Source: Bacteroidetes bacterium GWA2_40_15
GTDB taxonomy: Bacteria > Bacteroidota > Bacteroidia > Bacteroidales > VadinHA17
DNA: 37,833 nucleotides
Direction of reading: 5' to 3'
NCBI GenBank assembly: GCA_001768195.1
Contig: MENI01000042.1
Location: forward strand, 1 to 37,833
Positions 15,798-23,959 of this stretch are shown here, piece by piece. The translations under genes and the position numbers were made by a program. Position 1 is the first letter of the stretch; each line of letters starts with the position of its first letter. The notes below the pieces were generated by a model. That model was given only the letters and a program-made list of their open reading frames with translations, was not told the DNA's origin and did not search any database.

Positions 15798-16217
15798 ATG
15801 GAAAAACATATTGACCGCAGAATTTTTATTGAAAAATCGACAAAAGGGATGGCAGGAGCAGGAATAGTGGCGGCTGTTTCATGCAGCTCTTCTGAAAAAG
15901 CAGAACTGGGAAAACAATTCATTCACCATGTATTTTTCTGGCTTAAGGATCCGTCTAATAAGGAAGCGAGGGACAAATTTGAGAAAGCTGCAAGGGAGCT
16001 TGTTACTGTTGAAACAATTTTAGATTTCCACATAGGTGTACCAGCGCCGACGGACCGTGAAGTAATAGATACAACATACTCATACTCAGTCCTTACGACC
16101 TATAGGAATAAAGAAGACCAGGATATTTACCAGACTCATCCCAAACACCTGAAATTCATAGAGGACTGCCAGGAACTCTGGGAGAAGGTTGTGGTGTATG
16201 ATTCGGTGAGTATTTAA
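15798..16217 (+). CDS. Dabb (stress-responsive A/B barrel) lipoprotein
   Basis: A 139-residue protein. The N-terminus has IDRRIFIEKSTKGMAGAG and a lipobox-like AAVSC (C29). A single ferredoxin-like Dabb domain follows (about 41-138: HHVFFWLKDPSNKEARDKFE, FHIGVPAPTDREVIDTTYSYS, YQTHPKHLKFIEDCQELWEK). Such dimeric alpha-beta barrels occur beside sugar-degradation genes with a poorly known role, sometimes as ligand-handling or cyclase-like enzymes. Only 4 nt separate it from the fucosidase, so it is surely co-transcribed. Confidence 0.85.
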   Translation: MEKHIDRRIFIEKSTKGMAGAGIVAAVSCSSSEKAELGKQFIHHVFFWLKDPSNKEARDKFEKAARELVTVETILDFHIGVPAPTDREVIDTTYSYSVLTTYRNKEDQDIYQTHPKHLKFIEDCQELWEKVVVYDSVSI

Positions 16218-16219
16218 TT

Positions 16220-16233
16220 GGTGCTGGGTGCTG
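16220..16233. repeat. Heptamer GGTGCTG, two copies
   Basis: Two exact copies of GGTGCTG follow the Dabb stop codon by 2 nt. It is part of a set of unrelated heptamer tandems at gene ends in this window. Confidence 0.5.
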
Positions 16234-16264
16234 ACAAGTATTTTACCTGGCACCCATGAACCTG

Positions 16265-16291
16265 GAACTTTGAACTTTGAACTTTGAACTT
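16265..16291. repeat. Heptamer GAACTTT, nearly four copies
   Basis: GAACTTT is repeated three times exactly and then partly (16265-16291) in the gap between the convergent genes ending at 16217 and 16350. Confidence 0.75.
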
Positions 16292-16304
16292 AACATCCCC
16301 CTAA

Positions 16305-16320
16305 CCCCCTTCAAAGGGGG
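16305..16320. terminator. Candidate bidirectional terminator hairpin
   Basis: CCCCCTT-CA-AAGGGGG is a strong perfect hairpin with a very short loop, between two convergent genes. It has no clear U tract on either strand, and its C-rich arms resemble the palindromes at 2984-3109. Confidence 0.45.
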
Positions 16321-16349
16321 AATCGATCCCCAGCTACAGCAACCAGCAA

Positions 16350-17705
16350 CTATTTCAAATACACTTCCAAAACAGCTATCTCCACCGGTGGTTTTTGCAT
16401 AGGAAGTTGAAGAGAAAGGGTCCCTGCGTCTTCGCCGCTTCCTGCACTGAATTTCACTTCTGAAGCATCGTGAAGGAACTGAACATATTTAATCTTATCA
16501 TTCATTCCTTTCAGATTCAACCTTCCCATGGGATATGCAAGTAAGTGAATATAAAGCCGGTTCGTAACAGGGTTATAAGTCAGAACCGTATTTGCAGGAG
16601 CTGTAAACTCAGCCGGAGCTTCAGTACATCCATAAACCGACCTGTTGTTTAACTTCATCCACTCCCCCATCGACTTAAGCCTGTCCTGTGCCCTCAGATC
16701 AAAAGTTCCACGAGCAGTAGGACCAACATTCAGAAGAAGATTTCCCCCTTTGCTTACTGATTCTATAAGAAGCTCGATAAGCTGTGCATTGCTCTTCCAT
16801 GTATGCTCATCGCGGTAGTAACCCCATGACCCTGAAAACGTCTGGCATGTCTCCCATGGTATCTTTTTGCCATTGTACTCAGGCCATTTCGCAACTTTCA
16901 CCTGTTCAGGTGAAATAAAATCCCACCCCCCTTCAACCTCTTTAAGATCAAGACGATCGTCAACTATAATACCCGGCTGAAGCGAGCGCGCCATTTTAAG
17001 CAGGCTCTCTGAGTCCCAGTCTGCATGTCCTTTACCATTCTTACCGGGGAAGGAGAAATCGAACCAGATTATACTGATCTCACCATAATTGGTCAGCAGT
17101 TCACGTACCTGGTTCTTCATATATTCACGGTATTTATTCATATCCCTGCCCTTGTTAAGACGTGCAAATGCTGTATCGGAATCCACTCTCTGTGGATGAT
17201 TCCTGTCAATAGTATAATCAGGGTGATGCCAGTCAATAAGTGAATAGTAGAAGCCAACCTTTAGCCCCTCAGCCCTGAACGCTTCAACATATTCTTTAAT
17301 AAGATCTTTCCCGAAAGGAGTGTTCGTTGCCTTGTAATCGGTGAATTTGGAATCAAACAGACAGAATCCCTCGTGATGTTTGGCTGTCAGTACAACATAT
17401 TTCATACCCGCAGTTTTTGCCTGTCTTGCCCATTCACGCGGATCGTAAAGATCGGGGTTGAACATCTCAAAGTACTTCTGATACTGATCGTTAGTGATCC
17501 GCTCATGCAGTTTCACCCATTCATGACGGGCCGGTAAAGCATACAGACCCCAGTGAATGAACATACCGAACCTTGCATCGGTCCACCATTTCATACGCTG
17601 GATCTTCTGCGCTTCAGTCTCTTTTGGCAGCTGGGCCTGAGAGTATTGTGAAATAATTAACAACAGGAGTGTTAATGTAATGATTGAGAGGTTTTTGAGT
17701 TTCAT
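16350..17705 (-). CDS. GH29 alpha-L-fucosidase, secreted
   Basis: A 451-residue protein with a signal peptide ending near A24 (QYSQAQ). GH29 signatures are DARFGMFIHWGLYALP, TAKHHEGFCLFDS with H110-H111, and the nucleophile D216 in SIIWFDFSFPG. A C-terminal beta-sandwich starts near 365. It differs from the GH29 at 14498 by a shorter C-terminal end and the insert ARLNKGRDMNKYREY. It is the last gene of the long minus-strand operon, 57 nt after the alcohol dehydrogenase gene, which indicates that the operon handles fucosylated material. Galactose-like or methylated fucosides cannot be excluded. Confidence 0.92.
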   Translation of the reverse strand: MKLKNLSIITLTLLLLIISQYSQAQLPKETEAQKIQRMKWWTDARFGMFIHWGLYALPARHEWVKLHERITNDQYQKYFEMFNPDLYDPREWARQAKTAGMKYVVLTAKHHEGFCLFDSKFTDYKATNTPFGKDLIKEYVEAFRAEGLKVGFYYSLIDWHHPDYTIDRNHPQRVDSDTAFARLNKGRDMNKYREYMKNQVRELLTNYGEISIIWFDFSFPGKNGKGHADWDSESLLKMARSLQPGIIVDDRLDLKEVEGGWDFISPEQVKVAKWPEYNGKKIPWETCQTFSGSWGYYRDEHTWKSNAQLIELLIESVSKGGNLLLNVGPTARGTFDLRAQDRLKSMGEWMKLNNRSVYGCTEAPAEFTAPANTVLTYNPVTNRLYIHLLAYPMGRLNLKGMNDKIKYVQFLHDASEVKFSAGSGEDAGTLSLQLPMQKPPVEIAVLEVYLK

Positions 17706-17762
17706 AGGTTATCTGGTTAAAGTTAACTGGTTGATTTACCAATAGTAAATATAATCATTATT

Positions 17763-18935
17763 TCAAAAGTACCTTTTTTGAAGGATCTCCAGAAGTTCTT
17801 CATTTGAAAGCTTTACAGGATTATTTTTGCATTCGGTATTTTTAATAATCAATTCAAAATCACTTTCATCAGCACCTGCAGTTTTCAATCCAGGCAGTCT
17901 TATTTCTTCACTGAGCCGGTAGAGATACTCAATGAATCCGTCGATAAGATAATCATCACTGCCCTCCTTCTTATCGAGGAACAGCTTACCTAAAAACTTA
18001 TACTTTTCAAGCGCTGATATGTCCTGATTTTTACGCAAATTTCTCACATTTAAATCATTAGCAGCAGACATCAAAGTACCACATATCAGACCGTGCGGAA
18101 CATCATACCTCGCTCCGATTGATGAAGCAAATCCATGTACTGTGCCGAGTCCTGCATTAGCCAGGCATATCCCTGAAGTAAGAGCAGCAAATGACATTTC
18201 TGCTCTGGCTTCGATATTACTCCCCTCTTTGCAGACCCTCACAAGTGAACTCTTTATTGCTTTAAGTCCTTCAATGGCAAGCGCATCTGTATAGGGATTT
18301 GATTTAACTGAAAGGTATGACTCAGTAAGCTGTGTAAAGCAGTCCATTCCGCTTGCAGCTGTAATATCTTCAGGGCAGTTAAGCGTAAGTTCCGGATCGA
18401 TTATTGCAATTTCAGGCACAAGGTTATCATGCCTGAGAGAACGCTTGAATCCATCTGCCCCAATTTTTGAAATGACGGCATTTTTGGTTACTTCGCTTCC
18501 GGTTCCGGAAGTGGTAGGAACAGCAATAAAAGGAACTTTAGTTCCGGGATGTTCTTTTGTTCCTGCAAACTCGAGGTATTCTTTTACAGAATCAGGTTTG
18601 TAAAGCATTGCCGATATTGCTTTTCCTGCATCCAGGACACTCCCGCCCCCGATAGCTATTACCAGATCAACCTTTTCGCCACCGATCAGTTGAACAGCAT
18701 TATCAATCATTTCTGGAGAGGGTTCACCGGGGATTGAAATCAGTCGCCAGTCAGCAGATACTTTTTTCAGATCGCTGAAAAGTTTTTCTGCCTGATTTGA
18801 AATAATAAATGAACTTTTACCGGTAACAATTACGAGCTTTTTACCATAAAAACCTGTCAACCCTGGAAGTCCGGCGATGACACCGTTTTTAAACCTGATT
18901 GACGGTATCCGTGCAAACTGAAACGGTTTTACCAT
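17763..18935 (-). CDS. Iron-containing alcohol dehydrogenase
   Basis: A 390-residue cytoplasmic protein. The nucleotide domain carries IAIGGGSVLDAGKAIS (GGGS at 97-100) and PTTSGTGSEVT (140-150). Metal ligands are D198 (GMDCFTQL), H267 (VHGF) and H281 (PHGL). The second histidine of FucO-type enzymes is replaced by Q202, as in several iron dehydrogenases that bind metal with three residues or accept another metal. Candidate roles are lactaldehyde reductase in fucose breakdown, or oxidation/reduction of a small aldehyde from oxidative demethylation. It overlaps the ABM gene by 7 nt. The substrate is not fixed by sequence. Confidence 0.9.
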   Translation of the reverse strand: MVKPFQFARIPSIRFKNGVIAGLPGLTGFYGKKLVIVTGKSSFIISNQAEKLFSDLKKVSADWRLISIPGEPSPEMIDNAVQLIGGEKVDLVIAIGGGSVLDAGKAISAMLYKPDSVKEYLEFAGTKEHPGTKVPFIAVPTTSGTGSEVTKNAVISKIGADGFKRSLRHDNLVPEIAIIDPELTLNCPEDITAASGMDCFTQLTESYLSVKSNPYTDALAIEGLKAIKSSLVRVCKEGSNIEARAEMSFAALTSGICLANAGLGTVHGFASSIGARYDVPHGLICGTLMSAANDLNVRNLRKNQDISALEKYKFLGKLFLDKKEGSDDYLIDGFIEYLYRLSEEIRLPGLKTAGADESDFELIIKNTECKNNPVKLSNEELLEILQKRYF

Positions 18936-19237
18936 TGTGAGCTGTCTTCCGGTTCAATGATCTTATATTTAATCCCCTTCCTGGGTTCAGCCATATAGTC
19001 AGCAACGGTATCACGCCATACAGCATAATGTGGAGTAAGCTTATGTTCTGCTGCTGACTGCTCGGATTCATAAGCCTCATAGAGCATGAACTGACAGGGA
19101 TCATCAGCCAGCTGAAGAAAATCAAACCTCAGGTTTCCCGGTTCTTTTACCGATTCTCTGTGATTATCAATGGTTGCCATGATAAACCGGTCAATAAGAT
19201 CTTTCTTAACGCTAATATGTACGCAGGTTACTATCAT
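18929..19237 (-). CDS. LsrG-like antibiotic-biosynthesis-monooxygenase-fold protein
   Basis: A 102-residue dimeric alpha-beta barrel protein. It closely follows LsrG at NHRESVKEPGNLRFDFLQ, FMLYEAYESEQSAAEHK, TPHYAVW and PRKG. Enteric LsrG isomerises the phosphorylated AI-2 signal. No other lsr genes occur here, so it probably carries out a different small-molecule step, perhaps on a reactive keto or hydroxy compound from the pathway. The 7-nt overlap with the alcohol dehydrogenase implies translational coupling. It lies 24 nt after the MFS gene. Confidence 0.82.
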   Translation of the reverse strand: MIVTCVHISVKKDLIDRFIMATIDNHRESVKEPGNLRFDFLQLADDPCQFMLYEAYESEQSAAEHKLTPHYAVWRDTVADYMAEPRKGIKYKIIEPEDSSQW

Positions 19238-19261
19238 AATTGAAGCTAGTTTTAGGTAAAG

Positions 19262-20515
19262 TTAAGTTATTGGTTTTATTTCAGGTATAAATATTTTTAT
19301 GATCAGCCAGTTCGCCATGTAAACGGTGGAGGCAATTGCAAAAATAAGGAAATAACTTCCGGTAGTATCGAGAATGTAACCCACAAATGAGGCAGAAAGC
19401 GCACCTCCTGCAGCTGCTGCGAACCCTGCAAGACCGGTCATTGAGCCTACTGCTTTTTTTGGGTAGATATCTGAGATCAGAGTGAACATATTTGCCGCCC
19501 ATCCGCAATGCCCGGCGCAACCAATAGCAATCAGGGCAACAGTCAGCCAAAGGCTCTTAACCTGGGGAACGATCATAATCGGCAAAACTACCAGGGCGCT
19601 TATCAGAATTGCTGCCTTCCTTGCATAGTCAACCGACCTTCCCTTATTGATCAGGAAGGATGAGATCCATCCTCCTCCGATACCTCCGAAACTGGCGACA
19701 CCATAAATAACAATCAGTGGCAAGATGGCCTCTTTGATATTAATGCCATGCATTTTGTGCAGAAAATCAGGTGTCCAGAACAGAAAGAACCACCACACCC
19801 AGTCTGAAATAAAACGGGTGGAACAGAGTGCATAGGTTTGCCTGTACCTGAAGAGATCTTTCCATTTCACGTTGTCAGTTTTATCATTCACTATGGTATC
19901 ATGAAGGATATAGTCGTGCTCTTCCGCTGACAGACGGGGATGCTTTGAAGGCGGGAAATAGTAAATAAGCCAGCAGATGATCCATATAAAACCAAGTGCC
20001 CCGGTTATGATGAATGCCCACTGCCATCCCATTGTTACTGTAATTCCGGTTACAATAACAGGAGCCGCTATTGCCCCGATTGTAGATCCTGAATTAAACC
20101 ACCCTGTGGCATGAGCCCGCTCATTTTGCGGAAACCACTCTGCTACCGTTTTTATTGCGGCAGGGAAATTGGCTGATTCTCCCAAACCAAGAAAAAACCT
20201 GGCGGTGGCAAAACCGATTGCAGAACGGGCAGCAGCATGAAGCATCCCTGCAATGCTCCATACTGCAATTGCAATAGCATAACCTAACCGCGTTCCAAAC
20301 CTGTCAAGTATAACTCCTGTGACCAGCAAACCTGCTGCATAAGCCACCTGGAAAGCTGTAACTATTAATCCATAATCAAACTCACTCCAGCCCAGATCAG
20401 TTTCAATATATGGCTTCAGAATGCCAATAACCTGCCTGTCAATATAGTTTATTGTTGTTGCAAAAAACAACAATCCAAGGATCGCGTAACGGATTTTACC
20501 TTTTTTCTTCCTCAT
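19262..20515 (-). CDS. MFS transporter, anion:cation symporter (ExuT-like) type
   Basis: A 417-residue protein with twelve hydrophobic segments. Family marks are TTINYIDRQVIG in helix 1, DRFGTRLG in loop 2-3, RFFLGLGESANFPA in helix 4 and FPPSKHPRLSAEE in the central loop. ACS-family members import hexuronates, galactonate, glucarate or similar sugar acids with protons or sodium. As the only transporter in the operon it probably imports the product released by the secreted glycosidases. The start sits 17 nt after the small ORF. Confidence 0.9.
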   Translation of the reverse strand: MRKKKGKIRYAILGLLFFATTINYIDRQVIGILKPYIETDLGWSEFDYGLIVTAFQVAYAAGLLVTGVILDRFGTRLGYAIAIAVWSIAGMLHAAARSAIGFATARFFLGLGESANFPAAIKTVAEWFPQNERAHATGWFNSGSTIGAIAAPVIVTGITVTMGWQWAFIITGALGFIWIICWLIYYFPPSKHPRLSAEEHDYILHDTIVNDKTDNVKWKDLFRYRQTYALCSTRFISDWVWWFFLFWTPDFLHKMHGINIKEAILPLIVIYGVASFGGIGGGWISSFLINKGRSVDYARKAAILISALVVLPIMIVPQVKSLWLTVALIAIGCAGHCGWAANMFTLISDIYPKKAVGSMTGLAGFAAAAGGALSASFVGYILDTTGSYFLIFAIASTVYMANWLIIKIFIPEIKPIT

Positions 20516-20532
20516 ATTTCCGTTTTGTCATA

Positions 20533-20766
20533 TCAGAATAAAACTACTGCATAATCAGGAGGATGAAACATAGTGTCGAGATTATCCATTGACATTAAAG
20601 CTTTTACACCACTTTCAACACACGTCTTAATGCAATCAAGCTGAGTTTTTTCGTGAAGATCTGATAGTTTGAACCACTGCCAGTAATTTGGGGAATAAAC
20701 TATGCCGGAAGGATTCTGGTTATGCAGGATCAGCTCAACATTGGACAGGTACAGACTTTCAGACAT
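20533..20766 (-). CDS. 77-residue orphan protein, unknown
   Basis: This short frame (MSESLYLSNVELILHNQN..., WQWFKLSDLHEKTQLDCIK, ...DNLDTMFHPPDYAVVLF) lies between the fusion oxygenase and the MFS gene. Spacings of 41 and 17 nt fit the operon. It has no signal peptide or membrane segment, two cysteines and a Trp-rich core. I do not recognise it, and it could be a small regulatory or accessory protein or a C-terminally cut gene. A clear Shine-Dalgarno is not visible, as usual in this phylum. Confidence 0.55.
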   Translation of the reverse strand: MSESLYLSNVELILHNQNPSGIVYSPNYWQWFKLSDLHEKTQLDCIKTCVESGVKALMSMDNLDTMFHPPDYAVVLF

Positions 20767-20807
20767 AATGGTATTATTGAATCCTACTTAAATATATTTT
20801 TACTAAT

Positions 20808-23075
20808 TCAGAACTCATCAAAGGATATAAAGTCATCACCAACACCCAGGTTTTTAAGCATATCCATTCCTGCTCTGATCATTGCCGGAGGGCCACACAA
20901 GTAATATTCAATTTCCTGAGGGTTTTCATGTTTTGACAGATATTCGGCCAGTAATACCTCATGAATGAATCCAACATGACCATTCCAGGTGACCTGCTCA
21001 CGGATTTCAGATAAAGCCGGATGGAAAGAAAAATTTCTATGTTCCTGTTCAAGCTTAACGAAATAATCATCATAAAAAATGTCTTCAACCGAACGCGCTC
21101 CATACCAGAAACTAACCTTTCGACCTGTCCTTTCTGTTTCGAACAAATATGACAAATGTGAGCGTAATGGAGCCATTCCTGCCCCACCACCCAAATAAAC
21201 CATTTCGCGGTCCGACTTTTTGATCAGAAAATCTCCAAAGGGTCCGGTTAACTGTACTTCATCCCCTGGCCTCAGATTAAATACATACGAAGAACCAACT
21301 CCTGCACTAACTTTACTTTCTGCTGGTGGCAAAGCGATTCTTAAATTGAATTTCAGGGTTGAATCTATTGCCGGATTTGTTGCCATTGAATAATTTCGTT
21401 TTGAATAAATAGTTGTTTCAGCCCAAATATCCAATAAACCCATTTCGTTCCATACTTTATAATATGGTTCCTCAATCTGAAATTCGCTGAAGAAGGTTTT
21501 ATGAGGCGGGATTGATATTTTAATATACTGTCCGGGTTGAAACGGAAAAGGTACTGCATTTAAAGGTTCAAGTGTCAATTCTTTTATGAACGTAGCTACA
21601 TTTTTGTTACTGACGACCTTAAAAGTAGTTTGGTGTTCCTGTGCATTAAGTTTATCACTGTGAACTCCTGATAAGTCCAATACAATTTTATCATCCACAT
21701 TTTCAACAGGATATGTTTTTACACCTAATGATACTGGCATTCTTGCAGGTGATCCGTCCTTAATATTGAAACGACCATTGTGTTTGGCACATTCAATTAC
21801 TTTTCCAATTACAACTCCTTCAGCCAAATGAGCATTGCCATGTGTACAAAACCCATCGGTTGCATATAAATCATTATCTTCTGTACGGTAAACCGCATAG
21901 GTTTGTTGCTGAAAATCGAATCTTACAACTTCACCCCCGGGTATATCGCTGCTCTGACATACTTCTATTTTCCCCCCGTGTAATGAATCCGGTTTTCCAA
22001 AAAAGATATTCCTGTCTGTGTTTAAATATTTTCCCTCTTGTTCAGGAATTCTCCGTTCCACAAAATATGAAGGGTCTTTGGCCTGTTTCAGAATTGCCGG
22101 GATTATTTCCCTGAAAGCATCGGTAATACTTTTATATGGTTCCGGGCAATCGTCTTTGATCAGTTTATGCAACTTAGGTAAAGCATGGTAAGGCACTAAC
22201 GGATACATGTGGTGTTCAACATGATAGTTCATGTTCCAGTATAAGTACCGGTGAATGCGATTCATATAAACTGTACGGCAATTCAGGCGATGATCCAGTA
22301 CATTCTCCTGAAGAGCTGCATGTTGAGTCAATCCGTAAATTGGTAATAACCATCCGCCAAATAACGTAGGAAAACCTACAAACATGAGTGGCAGAATACT
22401 TCTGTAGAGAACTGCCATGGCAATAACCAACAGATATATTCCAATGTAAATCCGGGCTTTAAAAATAACTTTGGAATATTCATATACCGGCAGATAAGTG
22501 GCAACTTCAGGATCAATTCTACCGGTAGCATGTAAAAAAATACGTCTTATTTCCGGAATAGCTCCGCGGATTCCGACAAATGCAAGTAATATCATTCTGA
22601 TCTTAGGCGGCCGTGGTACGGCTATTTCAGGATCACGGCCACGGATTAAAGTGTCGCTGTGATGCCTGGCATGGCTCCAACGCCAGACTGTTGATTGTCT
22701 GAATACCATAAACGATGCAATTTCATAAAGGACATTGTTCATCCAATCGGTTTTAAAAGCAGTACCGTGGCTCGACTCGTGCCAACGGGAATCGGATGTT
22801 GAAGCATATAAAACACTGTAAATAAAATATGGGAATATAACAAACCATGAGCCCCACCATTGGAAAACCAGATAACCTGAACTGATAATCAGACTAAACC
22901 AGATTATGGTATCCCGGATAGCAGGACCATCTTTTCTGACAAGTAATTCGCGCATCTCTTCCCGTGATACCGGCGAGTGATACCATTTGGCGTCAGCAAG
23001 CCCCATTTTAATAGCTATCGGAGTTTCTGTGCCTATTAAACTATAATCCCTGACTGATGTTTTTTCGTTTACCAT
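20808..23075 (-). CDS. Self-contained membrane di-iron oxygenase: desaturase-fold domain + Rieske ferredoxin + NqrF-like reductase
   Basis: A 755-residue fusion. Residues about 50-330 are a fatty-acid-desaturase-fold domain with paired membrane segments (about 55-90, 206-245) and the histidine boxes H99-x3-H103, H135-x2-H138-H139 and H285-x2-H288-H289. Residues about 370-465 are a Rieske domain with C410-T-H412 and C429-A-K-H432. Residues about 480-755 match the FAD and NADH domains of NqrF: PGQYIKIS, R560-N-Y562-S563, GGGAGMAPLRS (629-639) and CGPPAM (727-732). The order matches the separate MocD oxygenase, MocE Rieske ferredoxin and MocF reductase of rhizopine O-demethylation. I infer an NADH-driven, O2-dependent membrane O-demethylase or hydroxylase. 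A lipid desaturase is the alternative. It lies 29 nt after the isomerase gene. Confidence 0.88.
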   Translation of the reverse strand: MVNEKTSVRDYSLIGTETPIAIKMGLADAKWYHSPVSREEMRELLVRKDGPAIRDTIIWFSLIISSGYLVFQWWGSWFVIFPYFIYSVLYASTSDSRWHESSHGTAFKTDWMNNVLYEIASFMVFRQSTVWRWSHARHHSDTLIRGRDPEIAVPRPPKIRMILLAFVGIRGAIPEIRRIFLHATGRIDPEVATYLPVYEYSKVIFKARIYIGIYLLVIAMAVLYRSILPLMFVGFPTLFGGWLLPIYGLTQHAALQENVLDHRLNCRTVYMNRIHRYLYWNMNYHVEHHMYPLVPYHALPKLHKLIKDDCPEPYKSITDAFREIIPAILKQAKDPSYFVERRIPEQEGKYLNTDRNIFFGKPDSLHGGKIEVCQSSDIPGGEVVRFDFQQQTYAVYRTEDNDLYATDGFCTHGNAHLAEGVVIGKVIECAKHNGRFNIKDGSPARMPVSLGVKTYPVENVDDKIVLDLSGVHSDKLNAQEHQTTFKVVSNKNVATFIKELTLEPLNAVPFPFQPGQYIKISIPPHKTFFSEFQIEEPYYKVWNEMGLLDIWAETTIYSKRNYSMATNPAIDSTLKFNLRIALPPAESKVSAGVGSSYVFNLRPGDEVQLTGPFGDFLIKKSDREMVYLGGGAGMAPLRSHLSYLFETERTGRKVSFWYGARSVEDIFYDDYFVKLEQEHRNFSFHPALSEIREQVTWNGHVGFIHEVLLAEYLSKHENPQEIEYYLCGPPAMIRAGMDMLKNLGVGDDFISFDEF

Positions 23076-23104
23076 AATTTATATCGAACTGTACTTAAAA
23101 AAAG

Positions 23105-23923
23105 TTATTCAGAATTAAGTATCGATTTTAGCATTTTCATCATGTAAACGTTAATTTCCCATTGATTGGCAATAGGCTTCTGTGTAAATGGCATATTTAT
23201 CATGTATGGGAAAGGCCCAAATTCGGAAGTAATTGTGAAAACCGGCAGACCTTCTTTTCTGCGTACTTCAACAATTCGCTTCCACCATCCGGTGTGGATA
23301 TCCACAGCTTCCTTCCAATCAGGATCACGCGGATCCGTAATCTGAGGTCCTTCAGGAAAACCGACCCTGGCATGGATATGATCGGCACGGCTGATTGCCT
23401 GATCAATGGCTGCCTGCTGATCAGGTAAATATGATTCAGCTACATTGCACCAGTGCGAAATATCGAACCCGATACGCAAATCAGGTAAGCGGGTCAGATA
23501 GTCAGAAGTAATATGGGCCGCAAAACTAAACTTCCCCCTATGAGTCTCATGAATAATCTTTACACCATACTTATGTGAAACTTCTGAGGCAATCTGTATC
23601 AACTCCACATTTTGTTCAAAAGAAAAGAAATCTTTCCCTGTTTGTGAGTTTATGAATAATGGGGCAACTGTCGCAAGGTTAACCAGTCTGGAACGATATT
23701 CTTTTTTGTGCTCCTCAAAATCGGAGGTAGCTGTTTCCCAATGTTGAGCAATGAATAATAAACCGTGTCTCCTGATTGAATCAAATATTGATTCCTTCTC
23801 ACTTTGATTCAGGGGCAGACTCATCTCAATCCCATCATAACCAGCGGCTGTAACACTGGTCACAAACTCATTAAAATCATTATGACCCGATCCCCAGTTG
23901 GGACAAAAGAATTTAATTTCCAT
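23105..23923 (-). CDS. Sugar phosphate isomerase/epimerase-like TIM-barrel protein, cytoplasmic
   Basis: A 272-residue protein without a signal peptide. AP-endonuclease-2-like barrel with metal-site candidates E33 (GIEMSLP), E126 with H125 (IIHETHRG), D154 and H157 (FDISHW), H182/H184 (DHIHARVG) and E234 (TSEFGP). The family includes xylose-isomerase-like, hydroxypyruvate, and 2-keto-myo-inositol dehydratase enzymes. It is 36 nt after the alpha-galactosidase gene and 29 nt before the fusion oxygenase gene, so it probably converts the product of one or the other. Its cytoplasmic location contrasts with the exported relative at 13568. Confidence 0.88.
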   Translation of the reverse strand: MEIKFFCPNWGSGHNDFNEFVTSVTAAGYDGIEMSLPLNQSEKESIFDSIRRHGLLFIAQHWETATSDFEEHKKEYRSRLVNLATVAPLFINSQTGKDFFSFEQNVELIQIASEVSHKYGVKIIHETHRGKFSFAAHITSDYLTRLPDLRIGFDISHWCNVAESYLPDQQAAIDQAISRADHIHARVGFPEGPQITDPRDPDWKEAVDIHTGWWKRIVEVRRKEGLPVFTITSEFGPFPYMINMPFTQKPIANQWEINVYMMKMLKSILNSE

Positions 23924-23959
23924 AACCGGATAGTTATTCCTGTTTCATCAATCTGATTT

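Noticed and set aside
16265-16291. CRISPR-like short direct repeats
   Set aside because: The units are 7 bp and contiguous without spacers; no cas genes are present. The same applies to the arrays at 11668 and 26890.
18929-19237. A quorum-sensing (AI-2 processing) system
   Set aside because: Only one LsrG-like gene is present and no lsr partners; the neighbours are sugar genes.
20808-23075. Plain fatty-acid desaturase
   Set aside because: The Rieske and NqrF-like modules and the sugar operon fit a MocD-type oxygenase better; kept as an alternative only.
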